From: Paenacidovorax caeni
GTDB taxonomy: Bacteria > Pseudomonadota > Gammaproteobacteria > Burkholderiales > Burkholderiaceae_C
Direction: 5' to 3'
NCBI RefSeq assembly: GCF_001298675.1
Contig: NZ_CYIG01000004.1
Coordinates: forward strand, 1 to 64,000
DNA: 64,000 nucleotides
A program made the translations under genes and the position numbers. Numbering within the stretch: position 1 is the stretch's first letter; each line of letters opens with the position of its first letter. Below are positions 48,879-59,234 of this stretch, one piece after another. The notes under the pieces were generated by a model. The model was not told the origin of the DNA. It made no database searches and worked only from the letters and a program-made list of their open reading frames with translations.

Positions 48879-51503
48879 TTACACGCGCTCAGCCACCCAG
48901 CCCTGCACCGCCGCCAGCGCCTGCGGCAGCGCGGCGGCGTTGGTGCCGCCCGCCATGGCCATGTCCGGCTTGCCACCGCCCTTGCCTCCCACCTGGCTGG
49001 CGACGAAGTTCACCAGCTCGCCGGCCTTGATGCGGCCCACGGCGTCAGGCGTGACGCCTGCAGCCAGCTGCACCTTGTCGCCTTCGACGGCGGCCAGCAC
49101 GATGGCGGCGCTCTTGAGCTTGTCCTTGAGCTTGTCCATGGTGTCGCGCAGCGTCTTGGCGTCAGCGCCCTCCAGGCGCGCGGCCAGCACTTTCAGGCCC
49201 TTGACCACCACGGCCTGGCCCGCCAGCTCATCCCCCTGGCTCGAAGCAAGCTTGCCCTTGAGCGCAGCCAGTTCTTTTTCCAGGGCCTTGATCTGGTCAA
49301 GCGCACCGCCAATACGCACCGTGAGTTCGGCTGCGGGGCTCTTGAGAACACCAGCGGCTTGGTTCACGGTGTCTTCGAGCTGCTGCAGGTAGGCCAACGC
49401 ATTGGCGCCAGTCACAGCCTCGATGCGGCGCACGCCAGCCGCCACCCCCGACTCGCCCACAACCTTGAACAGGCCGATATCGCCTGTGCGCTGCACATGC
49501 GTGCCGCCGCACAGCTCGCGGCTGCTGCCGATGTCGAGCACGCGCACGGTTTCGCCGTACTTCTCGCCAAACAGCATCAGGGCGCCGGTCTTTTGCGCCG
49601 ACTCGATGTCCATCACACGGGCATCGGTGGCTGTGTTGGCCAGAATCTCCGCGTTCACACGGGCTTCGATCTCCCGGATTTGCGCGTCCGTCACCGGTGC
49701 GTTGTGCGCAAAGTCAAAGCGCGTGCGCTCGGCATTCACCAGTGAGCCTTTTTGCTGCACGTGCGCGCCCAGCACCTCGCGCAAAGCCTTGTGCATGATG
49801 TGCGTGACCGAGTGGTTGCGCATGGTCGCGGCGCGCAGCGCGGTATCCACCTGTGCCTGCACGGCGTCGCCCACATTGAGCGTACCGCTGGTGAGCACGC
49901 CGTGGTGGCCGAACACGTCGGCCTTGATCTTCTGTGTATCGGCGACGGCAAAACATGCCGAGCCAGCGCTGATCTCGCCCTGGTCACCCACCTGGCCGCC
50001 ACTTTCGGCATAGAACGGCGTACGGTCGAGTACCACCACGCCGCTCTGGCCTTCCTTCAGCGCAGCCACGCTGGTGCCGTCGACGTAGAGCGCCACGATC
50101 TTCGCGGCTTCGGCCAAGTGTTCGTAGCCTGTAAAGGCATTGGCGTCACCGCTGTACTCCAGCGCACGGTCCATCTTGAACTTGCCGGCGGCACGGGCCT
50201 TGTTCTTTTGCGCGTCCATGGCGGCATTGAAGCCCGCCTCATCGACGCTGACGCCACGCTCGCGGCACACGTCGTTGGTCAGGTCAAGCGGGAAGCCGTA
50301 GGTGTCGTGCAGTTTGAAGGCCACGTCGCCCGCCAGCACCTTCTCGCCGCCGGCAAGCGCCGCGTCCAGGATTTCCATGCCATGGGCCAGCGTCTCGAAG
50401 AAACGCTCTTCTTCCACCCGCAGCACCTCGGTGATGCGTGCTTCCTGCGCGCGCAGCTGGGGGTAGGCGTCGCCCATCTGCTGCACCAAATCGTGCACCA
50501 GCTTGTGGAAGAACGGCGTCTTGCGGCCCAGCTTGTAACCATGGCGAATCGCGCGGCGCACGATGCGGCGCTGCACGTAGCCACGGCCTTCGTTGCTGGG
50601 AATCACGCCATCGCTCACGAGGAACGAGGTGGCGCGGATGTGGTCGGCAATCACCTTCAAGGAGGGGTTGCCCAGGTCGTCCACGCCAGTTTCGCGCGCC
50701 GCGGCCTTGATCAGCGCGTCGAACAGGTCAATCTCGTAGTTGCTGTGCACGTGCTGCAGGATGGCAGCCAAGCGCTCCAGGCCCATGCCGGTGTCCACGC
50801 AGGGAGCGGGCAGCGGGGTGACCGAGCCATCCTCCTTCATGTCGAACTGCATGAACACGTTGTTCCAGATCTCGATGAAACGGTCGCCGTCCTCGTCGGG
50901 GCTGCCCGGGGGGCCGCCGGGGATCTCGGGGCCGTGGTCGTAGAAGATTTCCGAGCAGGGGCCGCAAGGACCGGTGTCGGCCATCATCCAGAAGTTGTCG
51001 CTCTTGTAGCGCCCGCCCTTGTTGTCGCCGATACGGATGACACGCTCGGGCGGCAGGCCAATTTCCTTGGTCCAGATGTCGTAGGCCTCATCGTCCTCTT
51101 CATAGACCGTGGCCAGCAGGCGCTCCTTGGGCAGCTTGTAGACCTCGGTCAGCAGCTCCCAGGCCCACTTGAGCGACTCGCGCTTGAAATAGTCGCCAAA
51201 CGACCAGTTGCCCAGCATCTCAAAGAAGGTGTGGTGACGCGCGGTGTAGCCCACGTTTTCCAGGTCGTTGTGCTTGCCGCCCGCGCGCAGACAGGCCTGC
51301 ACGGACGTGGCGCGGTTGTAGGGGCGCTTGTCGGTGCCCAGGAACACGTCCTTGAACTGCACCATGCCCGAGTTGGTAAACATCAGCGTCGGATCATTGC
51401 CCGGCACCAGCGGGCTCGACGCCACCACGGCATGGCCTTTGGCGGCAAAGAAGTCCAGGAAGGTCTTGCGGATGTCGGCAACGGAGAAAGTGGGTGTGCT
51501 CAT
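48879..51503 (-). CDS. alaS: Alanyl-tRNA synthetase
   Basis: Class II synthetase of 874 residues, full length. The aminoacylation domain has [20 protein letters not shown] (written in part) and [11 protein letters not shown]. The editing domain zinc motif is HSVTH, with the matching CGGTH about 100 residues later. The C-terminal domain ends in [15 protein letters not shown]. The ATG at 51503 gives the standard N-terminus. It is divergent from gabD. Confidence 0.97.
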   Translation of the reverse strand: MSTPTFSVADIRKTFLDFFAAKGHAVVASSPLVPGNDPTLMFTNSGMVQFKDVFLGTDKRPYNRATSVQACLRAGGKHNDLENVGYTARHHTFFEMLGNWSFGDYFKRESLKWAWELLTEVYKLPKERLLATVYEEDDEAYDIWTKEIGLPPERVIRIGDNKGGRYKSDNFWMMADTGPCGPCSEIFYDHGPEIPGGPPGSPDEDGDRFIEIWNNVFMQFDMKEDGSVTPLPAPCVDTGMGLERLAAILQHVHSNYEIDLFDALIKAAARETGVDDLGNPSLKVIADHIRATSFLVSDGVIPSNEGRGYVQRRIVRRAIRHGYKLGRKTPFFHKLVHDLVQQMGDAYPQLRAQEARITEVLRVEEERFFETLAHGMEILDAALAGGEKVLAGDVAFKLHDTYGFPLDLTNDVCRERGVSVDEAGFNAAMDAQKNKARAAGKFKMDRALEYSGDANAFTGYEHLAEAAKIVALYVDGTSVAALKEGQSGVVVLDRTPFYAESGGQVGDQGEISAGSACFAVADTQKIKADVFGHHGVLTSGTLNVGDAVQAQVDTALRAATMRNHSVTHIMHKALREVLGAHVQQKGSLVNAERTRFDFAHNAPVTDAQIREIEARVNAEILANTATDARVMDIESAQKTGALMLFGEKYGETVRVLDIGSSRELCGGTHVQRTGDIGLFKVVGESGVAAGVRRIEAVTGANALAYLQQLEDTVNQAAGVLKSPAAELTVRIGGALDQIKALEKELAALKGKLASSQGDELAGQAVVVKGLKVLAARLEGADAKTLRDTMDKLKDKLKSAAIVLAAVEGDKVQLAAGVTPDAVGRIKAGELVNFVASQVGGKGGGKPDMAMAGGTNAAALPQALAAVQGWVAERV

Positions 51504-51542
51504 GGTGTGTGCGTTGGTGAGGTCGCGCAGGGCGAACCCGCC

Positions 51543-51548
51543 ATTATA
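51543..51548 (-). promoter_or_regulatory. alaS -10 element
   Basis: Perfect TATAAT on the minus strand, 40 bases upstream of the alaS ATG. The -35 is weak (TGCATG at 18 bases). Confidence 0.55.
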
Positions 51549-51658
51549 GGTTTCGCCCCTCGCACGCATGCAGGCGCAACATGGGCGACAACGCGCGCAT
51601 GCCAGTGGGCCCCGCCTTGCCGTATCCTGCGCGTTTTCCACCTCACTGCCGCCGCACC

Positions 51659-53149
51659 ATGCAACCGTCTGCCTCGCCGCTCTCATTGTTGAAAGACCCC
51701 AGCCTGCTCAAGACCGATGGCCTCATCAACGGGCAATGGGTTGCAGGCAGCAGCCGCTTCGCCGTCCACGACCCTGCCACAGGGCAGCGATTGGCCGATG
51801 TGGCGAATCTCGGCCCGCAGGAGACCGAAGCGGCCATCGCCGCCGCCAACGCCGCGTGGCCTGCCTGGCGCGCCAAGACCGTCAAGGAGCGCAGCGCCAT
51901 CTTGCGCAAGTGGTACGACCTGCTCATGGCGAACCAGGACGTCCTGGCCCGGCTCATGACCGCCGAACAGGGCAAGCCCCTGCCCGAGGCCCAAGGCGAA
52001 GTGGCCTACGGCGCCAGCTTCGTCGAATGGTTCGCCGAGCAGGCCAAGCGCATCGACGGTGAAACCCTGCCCACCTTCGACAACAACAAGCGGCTGCTGG
52101 TGCTGCAACAGCCCATTGGCGTGTGCGCAGCCATCACGCCGTGGAACTTCCCCCTGGCCATGATCACCCGCAAGGTGGCCCCAGCGCTTGCGGCAGGCTG
52201 CCCCGTGGTCATCAAACCTGCCGAGCTGACCCCGCTCACCGCCCTGGCCGCCGCCGAGCTGGCGCAGCGCGCCGGCATGCCCCCTGGGGTGCTCAACGTC
52301 GTCACGGCAGACAGCGCGCAGTCTGTGGCTGTGGGTAAGGCACTGTGCGCCAGCGACGTGGTGCGCCACCTGTCGTTCACAGGCTCGACCGAGGTGGGAC
52401 GCATCCTGATGGCCCAGTGCGCACCAACGGTGAAAAAGCTCTCCCTGGAACTGGGCGGCAATGCCCCGTTCATCGTGTTCGACGATGCCGACATCGACAG
52501 CGCCGTGGAAGGCGCTTTCGCCAGCAAGTACCGCAACGCGGGCCAGACTTGCGTGTGTTCCAACCGTTTTTACGTGCAGGCGGGCGTGTACGAGGAATTC
52601 GTGGCCCGCTTCGCCGCCAAGGTACGCACTGCCAAGGTGGGCAATGGCTTCGAGCCCGGGGTGAACCAAGGCCCGCTGATCGAAGAAGCGGCGCTGGACA
52701 AGGTGCAACGCCACCTTGATGACGCCGTGGCCAAAGGCGGCCGAGTGGTCGCGGGTGGCCAGCGCCTGTCCGGCTTGGGCAGCGGCCAGTTTTTTGAACC
52801 CACCGTAGTGGCCGATGCCACGCCCGCCATGCTGTGCGCGCGCGAGGAAACCTTTGGCCCGTTTGCGCCCATCTTCCGTTTCGAGACCGAGCAAGAGGCA
52901 GTGGACGCCGCCAATGCCACCGAGTTTGGCCTGGCCAGCTACTTTTACAGCCGCGACATCGGGCGCATCTTCCGTGTGGGCGAAGCGCTGGAATACGGCA
53001 TGGTGGGTGTGAACACCGGCATCATCTCCACCGAGCACGTACCCTTTGGCGGCGTCAAGCAGTCGGGCCTGGGACGCGAGGGCTCACACCACGGCATCAC
53101 CGAGTACTTGGAGACTAAATACCTGTGCGTGGGTGATATCGCAAAATAA
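51659..53149 (+). CDS. gabD: NAD(P)-dependent succinate-semialdehyde dehydrogenase
   Basis: Aldehyde dehydrogenase of 496 residues, close to GabD, oxidising succinate semialdehyde to succinate (GABA shunt or related routes). The general-base Glu is in [12 protein letters not shown] and the nucleophile Cys in [22 protein letters not shown] and the C-terminal [17 protein letters not shown] match GabD. No gabT is adjacent. A glutarate-semialdehyde role cannot be excluded. Confidence 0.92.
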   Translation: MQPSASPLSLLKDPSLLKTDGLINGQWVAGSSRFAVHDPATGQRLADVANLGPQETEAAIAAANAAWPAWRAKTVKERSAILRKWYDLLMANQDVLARLMTAEQGKPLPEAQGEVAYGASFVEWFAEQAKRIDGETLPTFDNNKRLLVLQQPIGVCAAITPWNFPLAMITRKVAPALAAGCPVVIKPAELTPLTALAAAELAQRAGMPPGVLNVVTADSAQSVAVGKALCASDVVRHLSFTGSTEVGRILMAQCAPTVKKLSLELGGNAPFIVFDDADIDSAVEGAFASKYRNAGQTCVCSNRFYVQAGVYEEFVARFAAKVRTAKVGNGFEPGVNQGPLIEEAALDKVQRHLDDAVAKGGRVVAGGQRLSGLGSGQFFEPTVVADATPAMLCAREETFGPFAPIFRFETEQEAVDAANATEFGLASYFYSRDIGRIFRVGEALEYGMVGVNTGIISTEHVPFGGVKQSGLGREGSHHGITEYLETKYLCVGDIAK

Positions 53150-53185
53150 TCAGTCCCTGCGGAAAAATGCCGCAGCCCATACCAA

Positions 53186-53223
53186 GAAAAAGCCCACGCC
53201 GTCTTTCGACAGGTGGGCTTTTG
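53186..53223 (+). terminator. Terminator after gabD
   Basis: AAAGCCCAC pairs with GTGGGCTTT around a 13-base loop, followed by TGCCC. The T-run lies mostly within the stem end. Confidence 0.7.
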
Positions 53224-53566
53224 CCCTTACGGGACAGTGAAGTGGCGTCGCCTGCCTGGACAGTTTTGCCCCGAGAGATAAAAAGACCAAGCGCGATTTG
53301 AAGAGATGCAGAGTTTTCCGCGACAGCGGACGGCACTTACGACGAATCGGCAGACGGCCATGGTCTTTTCCTCACGCCGCACAACCGAGCAACCCATACC
53401 ACCTTGGCCTTGAACCCGGAGCTGCGGGAGCGGCGCGTATGCCATCAACGCGCCTGCGGGGCCACTTATCCAACGCCCTGCCCCACCACGCCGATGTGGC
53501 CAGGCCCCAGGCCCAACAAGCAGGCGCCGACCGCGTGCACTGCAGCAGGGCTGGCGCTCCTGGGAC
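53224..53566. other. Intergenic stretch without a recognised gene
   Basis: About 340 bases between the gabD terminator and the end of the outer-membrane protein gene. Open frames exist on both strands (for example 53227-53691 minus, 53298-53570 plus), but none resembles a known protein and they overlap each other. TGGACAGTTTTGCCCC at about 53260 has an insertion-sequence-end look, but no partner was found. Confidence 0.5.
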
Positions 53567-54469
53567 TTAAAAACGCCCCACCAGCGAAACGCCCAGCAGC
53601 GGCGCCGCTTTGAAGCTTTGCTTCTCCACCAAGTCGCCTGAGGCATTTTCCAGGCGCAGCTTGCCTCCCACGACAGCACCGCCATACACATGCAGGGCCA
53701 TCTGGGGACTGAATTGGCGCGTTACCCGCAAAAACAGCGGTACACCGGTTTCCTCACCCACCCCGCCGCGTGCCAGCGGACGGTCGGCCAAGCGAAAACG
53801 CACGCTGCGGTACGAGAATCCGCCCCCTAGCGTCCAGCCACCATCCAAGCGGTAGTCCAATTCCAGGCCTGCCGGGCCAGTCGGGCCGCTGGGCAGCGGG
53901 TTGACCAGGCGCCAGCGCTCGTTCAAGCGCCAGTCCACCACCACAAAGGGAAAGGCGCTGGTTTTTTCAATTTGCCTGTACACACCAACGCCAACACCCA
54001 GGCGATTGCCGCCCTCGAACTGTTTGACACCCGAGAGCATGGCGCCCCACACGCGGGAATCGCTGCTGCTGGCGCCTTTTTCGCCAAACCAGTCGACCGA
54101 AGGCGCCACGCTCATGCTCCAGCCATCCGACACGGCCCACGACACTGGTACCGAAATGCCGTAGCGACGCACCGTACCCCACGGCGCCTGCGTGCCAAAG
54201 GCGCCTGCGTTGTCGAAGGAATAGTCGTACTGGTCATAGTTCAGCGTGACCCCCACACGGCTACCGGCCCCCATGGCGTAAAACGCCCCGCCGCGCACAA
54301 TCGCGCCGCTGACTTTGAAGCGCCCGCCATCATCAATATCGCTGTAGCCCTGGTGCACCGGGCTGACTGACACAAAGGGCTGCCAGGCGCTGTCCTGCGC
54401 ATGGGCACTGGCTGCCAAAGTCAACATAGCACCCACGATGGGAGCGCTGGAAAGGCGAAGAAAAGGCAT
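53567..54469 (-). CDS. Outer-membrane beta-barrel protein, function unknown
   Basis: Exported protein of 300 residues. The signal peptide ends at ASAHAQD. The body alternates polar and hydrophobic residues in repeated strands, with aromatic residues at strand ends. It ends in VGRF, the C-terminal Phe used by the BAM machinery. This supports a beta-barrel of about 12 strands. I see only a general likeness to uncharacterised barrel families. The start at 54469 was chosen for the signal peptide; the ribosome site is weak. The 290 bases upstream hold no gene. Confidence 0.72.
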   Translation of the reverse strand: MPFLRLSSAPIVGAMLTLAASAHAQDSAWQPFVSVSPVHQGYSDIDDGGRFKVSGAIVRGGAFYAMGAGSRVGVTLNYDQYDYSFDNAGAFGTQAPWGTVRRYGISVPVSWAVSDGWSMSVAPSVDWFGEKGASSSDSRVWGAMLSGVKQFEGGNRLGVGVGVYRQIEKTSAFPFVVVDWRLNERWRLVNPLPSGPTGPAGLELDYRLDGGWTLGGGFSYRSVRFRLADRPLARGGVGEETGVPLFLRVTRQFSPQMALHVYGGAVVGGKLRLENASGDLVEKQSFKAAPLLGVSLVGRF

Positions 54470-54701
54470 AGTGAAAAAAGTTGAGTGAAGGAGAAGCGCC
54501 GTACTGGCTTGACCTGCCCGGTCTTTCCGAGCCTTGCATTCCTGCGCGGCAGACCAGATGGGGCGTTGAATGATATTGCGGCTTGAGCGCTTGCGGGGTT
54601 CGGTCATTGAGCGCCATAGCAGCGCCGTACGGGATAGCGTCAAAGAATGCCGCCAGTTTGGCGGGTATGTGATGCCGCACCTTAGAACGGTGTGAGACAA
54701 G

Positions 54702-54738
54702 AAAAAACCCGCACTCCATACGGAACATGCGGGTTTTG
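54702..54738 (-). terminator. Terminator after tRNA-Gly
   Basis: On the minus strand AAAACCCGCA pairs with TGCGGGTTTT around a 14-base loop, followed by TTC after six T. Confidence 0.75.
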
Positions 54739-54759
54739 AGAGGCTGCGGAAGGCAAATT

Positions 54760-54833
54760 TGGAGCGGGTGAAGGGAATCGAACCCTCGTATGAAGCTTGG
54801 GAAGCTGCCGTTCTACCATTGAACTACACCCGC
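54760..54833 (-). tRNA. tRNA-Gly(CCC)
   Basis: Cloverleaf with acceptor GCGGGTG/CACCCGC, discriminator T and encoded CCA. The anticodon loop TTCCCAA gives CCC, reading GGG. The anticodon stem GCAGC/GCTTC has one C-U mismatch at its second pair. It is followed by its own terminator and lies 78 bases downstream of metE, same strand. Confidence 0.93.
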
Positions 54834-54911
54834 AGTAGGGTTGCATTATAGGTGCGGCGCACCACCCCGACATCGATATGCCGAAACCTGCCGAAGCAGC
54901 ATCGCGCGGAA

Positions 54912-57206
54912 TCAGGCCATGCAGGCGCGCAGCGTCTTGGCTGCGGCGACCATCTCGCTCAACGCAGGAATCACCTCCGCCCACTGGCGCGTCTTGAGGC
55001 CACAGTCTGGGTTGATCCACAGGCGTGCAGCAGGTATGCGCTCGGCCGCCTTCTGCATGAGCTGCACGATGCGCTCCTGCGTCGGGATGTTGGGCGAATG
55101 GATGTCGTACACGCCGGGGCCGATCTCGTTGGGGTACTGAAAGCTATCGAAGGCGTCGAGCAGCTCCATGTCAGAGCGCGAGGTCTCGATGGTGATCACG
55201 TCTGCATCCATCCCGGCGATCGACGCGATGATGTCGTTGAACTCCGAGTAGCACATATGGGTGTGGATTTGCGTCTCGTCGCGCACGCCATTGGCGGTGA
55301 TGCGGAAACTCTCCACGGCCCAGTCCAGGTACTCGGGCCATTGCGCCTTGCGCAGCGGCAGGCCCTCGCGCAGCGCGGCCTCGTCGATCTGAATGACGTG
55401 CACACCGGCCCTTTCCAGGTCCAGCACTTCCTCGCGGATGGCCAGCGCCAATTGTTTGCACGACGCCGAGCGCGGCTGGTCGTCACGCACAAAAGACCAG
55501 TTGAGAAGGGTCACCGGGCCGGTGAGCATGCCCTTCACGGGCTTAGCCGTGAGCGATTGTGCGTAGGTGATCCATTCCACCGTCATCGGTTGAGGACGGC
55601 TAATGTCACCGAACAGGATCGGCGGCTTCACGCAGCGCGAGCCATAGGACTGCACCCAGCCGAACTGGCTGAACGCATAGCCGTCGAGCTGCTCGCCGAA
55701 GTATTCGACCATGTCGTTGCGCTCGGCCTCACCGTGCACCAGCACGTCCAGCCCCAGCGCTTCCTGCTCGCGCACGCAGCGCGCGATTTCGGCACGCATC
55801 GCCGCCTGGTAGCCGGGGTAGTCCAGGCGACCGGCCTTGAATTCGCTGCGCGCATGGCGGATTTCGGCCGTCTGCGGGAAGGAGCCAATGGTCGTGGTGG
55901 GATAGGCGGGCAGCTTCAGGAGCGCCGCTTGCTTGGCCGCGCGCTGGGCGTAGGCACTCTCGCGCCGGCCCAGGCCGGCAGCGCTACGCGCCACCGCCGC
56001 CTGCACCGCTGGGTTGTGCACGCGCGGCGAGGCGCGGCGCGCGGCCAGCGCGGCGGCATTGGCGGCCAGCTCGGCCTTGACCGCGTCGCGCCCGTCACGC
56101 AGCGCCTTGCCGAGCACGCGCAGTTCGTCGAGTTTTTGCAGCGCGAAGGCGAGCCAGGACTTGACCTCGGGGTCGAGCTTCTTCTCGCTGGCCAGGTCCA
56201 CCGGCACGTGCAGCAGCGAGCACGATGGGGCGATCCACAGCCGCTCACCCAGGCGCTCTGCCAGCGGCTCCAGCCAGTCGAGGGTGGCGTTCAGGTCGGT
56301 CTTCCAGATATTGCGGCCATTGATAACGCCCAGCGACAGCACCTTGTGCGTGGGCAGCAGGTTGATCAGCGGCTGCACGCCCTCCCGGTCGTTGATGGCA
56401 TCCACGTGCAGGCCTGCCACCGGTAGGTTGGCAGCCAGGTAAGCGTTTTCTTGCAGCTGCCCAAAGTAAGTCGCCAGCAGCAGCTTGACGCGGCACGCTT
56501 TGAGCTGGTGATACGCCGTGTTGAAGGCGTGCTGCCAATCGGCATCCAGCTCCGTCACCAGGATGGGTTCGTCGATCTGCACCCACTCCACGCCCTGCCC
56601 GGCCAGGGTGTCGAGCAGTTCGGCGTAGACCGGCAACAGGCGCTCCAGCAGCGCCAGCTTGTTCGAGCCGTCCTTGGCCTTGCCGATGGCGAGGTAGGTG
56701 ACCGGGCCGATGATGACCGGCTTGGCCTTCACGCCCTGGGCCTGGGCCTCGGCCAGCTGCGCCAGCAAGCGTGCGGCGTCGAGCTTGAACGGGGTGGCGG
56801 CGTTGAACTCGGGGACGATGTAGTGGTAGTTGGTGTCGAACCACTTGGTCATCTCGCCCGCCGCCACGCCGCCGCAGCAGGCGCTGTGATCCTCGGTGCC
56901 CTGGGCCGAGCGGCCACGTGCCACGCGGAAGTAGTTGTCCAGCACGTCGCCGTGAAAGCCCTGGACACGCTCGGGCAGGTTGCCGAGCAAGAAGCTCATG
57001 TCCAGCACTTGGTCGTAGAACGAAAAATCGCCCACGGGCACGAGGTCCAGGCCCGCCTGGTCCTGCCAGTGCCGCTGGCGCAACTGGGCGCCCAGGGCCG
57101 TGAGTTCGTCGCGCGAGGAGGCGCCCTTCCAGTAGGACTCCAGCGCGAATTTCAGTTCGCGGCGGGCGCCGATGCGGGGAAAGCCGAGGTTATGGATTGT
57201 CGTCAT
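54912..57206 (-). CDS. metE: Cobalamin-independent methionine synthase MetE
   Basis: Transfers a methyl group from methyltetrahydrofolate (polyglutamate) to homocysteine; 764 residues, full length. The N-terminal domain starts [20 protein letters not shown]. The C-terminal zinc/catalytic domain has [24 protein letters not shown] and NPDCGLKTR, holding the zinc His and Cys ligands. It is divergent from its regulator metR, with a 120-base shared control region. Confidence 0.96.
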   Translation of the reverse strand: MTTIHNLGFPRIGARRELKFALESYWKGASSRDELTALGAQLRQRHWQDQAGLDLVPVGDFSFYDQVLDMSFLLGNLPERVQGFHGDVLDNYFRVARGRSAQGTEDHSACCGGVAAGEMTKWFDTNYHYIVPEFNAATPFKLDAARLLAQLAEAQAQGVKAKPVIIGPVTYLAIGKAKDGSNKLALLERLLPVYAELLDTLAGQGVEWVQIDEPILVTELDADWQHAFNTAYHQLKACRVKLLLATYFGQLQENAYLAANLPVAGLHVDAINDREGVQPLINLLPTHKVLSLGVINGRNIWKTDLNATLDWLEPLAERLGERLWIAPSCSLLHVPVDLASEKKLDPEVKSWLAFALQKLDELRVLGKALRDGRDAVKAELAANAAALAARRASPRVHNPAVQAAVARSAAGLGRRESAYAQRAAKQAALLKLPAYPTTTIGSFPQTAEIRHARSEFKAGRLDYPGYQAAMRAEIARCVREQEALGLDVLVHGEAERNDMVEYFGEQLDGYAFSQFGWVQSYGSRCVKPPILFGDISRPQPMTVEWITYAQSLTAKPVKGMLTGPVTLLNWSFVRDDQPRSASCKQLALAIREEVLDLERAGVHVIQIDEAALREGLPLRKAQWPEYLDWAVESFRITANGVRDETQIHTHMCYSEFNDIIASIAGMDADVITIETSRSDMELLDAFDSFQYPNEIGPGVYDIHSPNIPTQERIVQLMQKAAERIPAARLWINPDCGLKTRQWAEVIPALSEMVAAAKTLRACMA

Positions 57207-57279
57207 GTCGGTGTTGAGCAAAGCAGTGAAGGGAGGGAAACGAAGGAATCGGGCGCATGGTAGGCACTGCTTTCGATGA

Positions 57280-57307
57280 AGTAAAATGGTCTTATTTCAA
57301 CAATCAA
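57280..57307 (-). promoter_or_regulatory. Possible metE promoter
   Basis: On the minus strand TTGATT, 16 bases, TTTACT. TGAA and TTCA half-sites of the MetR type are present nearby (TTGAAATAAG, TACTTCATCG), but not at the usual five-base spacing. Confidence 0.35.
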
Positions 57308-57326
57308 TTACTTTTGTTCATACGTC

Positions 57327-58217
57327 ATGCTGGAACGCATCCATCTCGCCGTGCTGCAGGAGGTCGAGAAGCAAGGCTCGCTCACGGCGGCTGCCGACAA
57401 GCTGTGCGTGACCCAGTCGGCCCTGAGCCACAGCATGAAGAAGCTGGAGCAGCAGCTGGGCACGGCCATCTGGCTGCGCGAGGGCCGCAGCCTGCGCCTG
57501 ACGCAGGCCGGCCAGTACCTTTTGGCGGTGGCCGGCCGCGTGCTGCCGCAGCTCGACCTGGCCGAGGAACGCCTGCGCCAGTTCGCCCAGGGTGAGCGTG
57601 GCACCCTGCGCATCGGCATGGAGTGCCACCCGTGCTACCAGTGGCTGCTCAAGGTGGTGTCGCCCTACCTCGCTGCTTGGCCCGACGTGGACGTGGACGT
57701 GAAACAGAAATTCCAGTTCGGCGGCATGGGCGCCTTGTACGGCTACGAGATCGACCTGCTGGTCACCCCCGACCCGGTATTCAAGCCGGGCCTGCACTTT
57801 GAACCGGTGTTTGATTACGAGCAGGTGCTGGTGGTGGCGCGCGGCCACGCGCTGGCGGGTACCCCGTGCGTCCATCCCCGTCAGTTGGCGCAAGAGGTGC
57901 TCATCACCTACCCGGTGGCCACGGACCGGCTGGATATCTACACCCAGTTTCTGCTGCCTGCCGGCGTGCTGCCCAAGCGCCACAAAACCATCGAAACCAC
58001 GGACATCATGGTGCAGATGGTGGCCAGCGGCCGGGGCGTGGCCGCACTGCCGCGCTGGCTGGTGCAGGAGTACACCAGCAAGATGGATGTGGTGCCCGTG
58101 CGGCTGGGGCCGCGTGGTATTGCCAAGCACATCTACCTGGGCGTGCGCGAGGCGGACCGGGCCACTGACTACCTGCAGGCCTTTATCGCGCAGGCCCGCC
58201 AGCCCTTACCCGCCTGA
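57327..58217 (+). CDS. metR: LysR-type regulator MetR
   Basis: LysR-family activator of 296 residues. The N-terminal winged helix contains GSLTAAADKLCVTQSALSHS. The effector domain matches MetR, which senses homocysteine and activates metE. The divergent position next to metE is the classic arrangement. MLERIHLAVL is the expected N-terminus. Confidence 0.95.
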   Translation: MLERIHLAVLQEVEKQGSLTAAADKLCVTQSALSHSMKKLEQQLGTAIWLREGRSLRLTQAGQYLLAVAGRVLPQLDLAEERLRQFAQGERGTLRIGMECHPCYQWLLKVVSPYLAAWPDVDVDVKQKFQFGGMGALYGYEIDLLVTPDPVFKPGLHFEPVFDYEQVLVVARGHALAGTPCVHPRQLAQEVLITYPVATDRLDIYTQFLLPAGVLPKRHKTIETTDIMVQMVASGRGVAALPRWLVQEYTSKMDVVPVRLGPRGIAKHIYLGVREADRATDYLQAFIAQARQPLPA

Positions 58218-58278
58218 CGCAGCGCCGTTCAGCGCACGGGCTGGCACCGCGCCCTTTCCGCAGGGTTGGCAACGCCCA

Positions 58279-59139
58279 TCAGGCGTAGCGTTTTTCCAAG
58301 GTATCCCACTCGCCCTTGCCCACCAGCCGCTGGCGCTCAGCAAACGGCGTGACCAGGCCGCTGTCTTCGCGCACCTCTTTGGCGTCGCGCAGCGTGGTCA
58401 GCGTTTTTTGCATGCCCATCACCGCGCCTTGCAGCGCGGCGTTGGCGTACAGCACGATGCCGTAGCCCAGCGCGCCGAGCTGGTCGGCGTTGAAGATCGG
58501 GGTCTTGCCGCCAATCACCATGTTCATTAGCTGGGGCGTGGGCAGGCGCTGGGGCAGCGCGCGCACCTGCTCGGCTTCGGTCACGGCTTCAACGAACAAA
58601 ATGTCCGCACCCGCCTCGGCAAACCGCTGCGCGCGCTCCACGGCGGCCTCGAAACCGTGGGTGGCGGCGGCGTCGGTGCGCGCCATGATGAGCAAATCAC
58701 CGTCGCGCCGCGCGTCCACGGCGGCTTTGATCTTGTCCACGGCTTCTTCGGTGCTGATGACCTCTTTGCCGTTGAAATGCCCGCAGCGCTTGGGCGCCAC
58801 CTGGTCTTCGAGCTGGATGCAGTCGGCCCCGGCGCGCTCCAGCGTGCGCACGGTGTGGATGACGTTGAGCGCGTTGCCAAAGCCGGTGTCGGCATCAACG
58901 ATCAGCGGCACTTCCACCGCGTCGCGGATGCGCGCGGTGTGCTCGGCGATTTCGTGCAGGCCCATAAAGCCTTGGTCGGGCATGCCAAACCACATGTTCG
59001 TCACGCCCGCGCCGGTGACGTAAATGGCCTGAAAGCCCAGGTCGGCCACCACTTTGGCCGAGAGCGCGTTGAAGGCGCCGGGCACGAGCAGGCCGTTGCG
59101 GGCCTCGACGAGTTGCTTGAGTTGTTGGCGAGTGGACAT
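58279..59139 (-). CDS. Isocitrate lyase/PEP mutase family enzyme
   Basis: TIM-barrel enzyme of 286 residues in the superfamily of methylisocitrate lyase, dimethylmalate lyase and oxaloacetate decarboxylase. The Mg-binding acids are in VDADTGFGNALN and QLEDQVAPKRCGHFNG; KRCGH is the active-site loop with the catalytic Cys of lyases. Its C-terminal half (LMNMVIGGKTPIFNADQL) looks less like PrpB than like 2,3-dimethylmalate lyase or oxaloacetate decarboxylase. Position in the prp cluster suggests a C-C lyase of the methylcitrate cycle, but PrpB identity is not shown. Confidence 0.8.
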   Translation of the reverse strand: MSTRQQLKQLVEARNGLLVPGAFNALSAKVVADLGFQAIYVTGAGVTNMWFGMPDQGFMGLHEIAEHTARIRDAVEVPLIVDADTGFGNALNVIHTVRTLERAGADCIQLEDQVAPKRCGHFNGKEVISTEEAVDKIKAAVDARRDGDLLIMARTDAAATHGFEAAVERAQRFAEAGADILFVEAVTEAEQVRALPQRLPTPQLMNMVIGGKTPIFNADQLGALGYGIVLYANAALQGAVMGMQKTLTTLRDAKEVREDSGLVTPFAERQRLVGKGEWDTLEKRYA

Positions 59140-59152
59140 GTGAAAAGATGGG

Positions 59153-59214
59153 TCAAAAGTGCCTCTGGCCCTTGCCTGGCAAGCGCAAGAAGCTATGAAA
59201 AAAGGAGTTTTGAT
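59153..59214. repeat. Dispersed inverted repeat, copy 11
   Basis: TCTGGCCCTTGCCTGGCAAG then CGCAAGAAGCTATGAAAAAA. It fills the gap between prpF and the lyase gene. Confidence 0.75.
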
Positions 59215-59234
59215 GGGGCAGGATGCCGTGCGCC

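Noticed and set aside
53227-53691. 154-residue open frame between gabD and the barrel protein gene
   Set aside because: It overlaps the barrel protein gene on the same strand in another frame and has no recognisable domain.
54852-56426. 524-residue open frame opposite metE
   Set aside because: Antisense shadow; it also crosses the tRNA-Gly/metE spacer.
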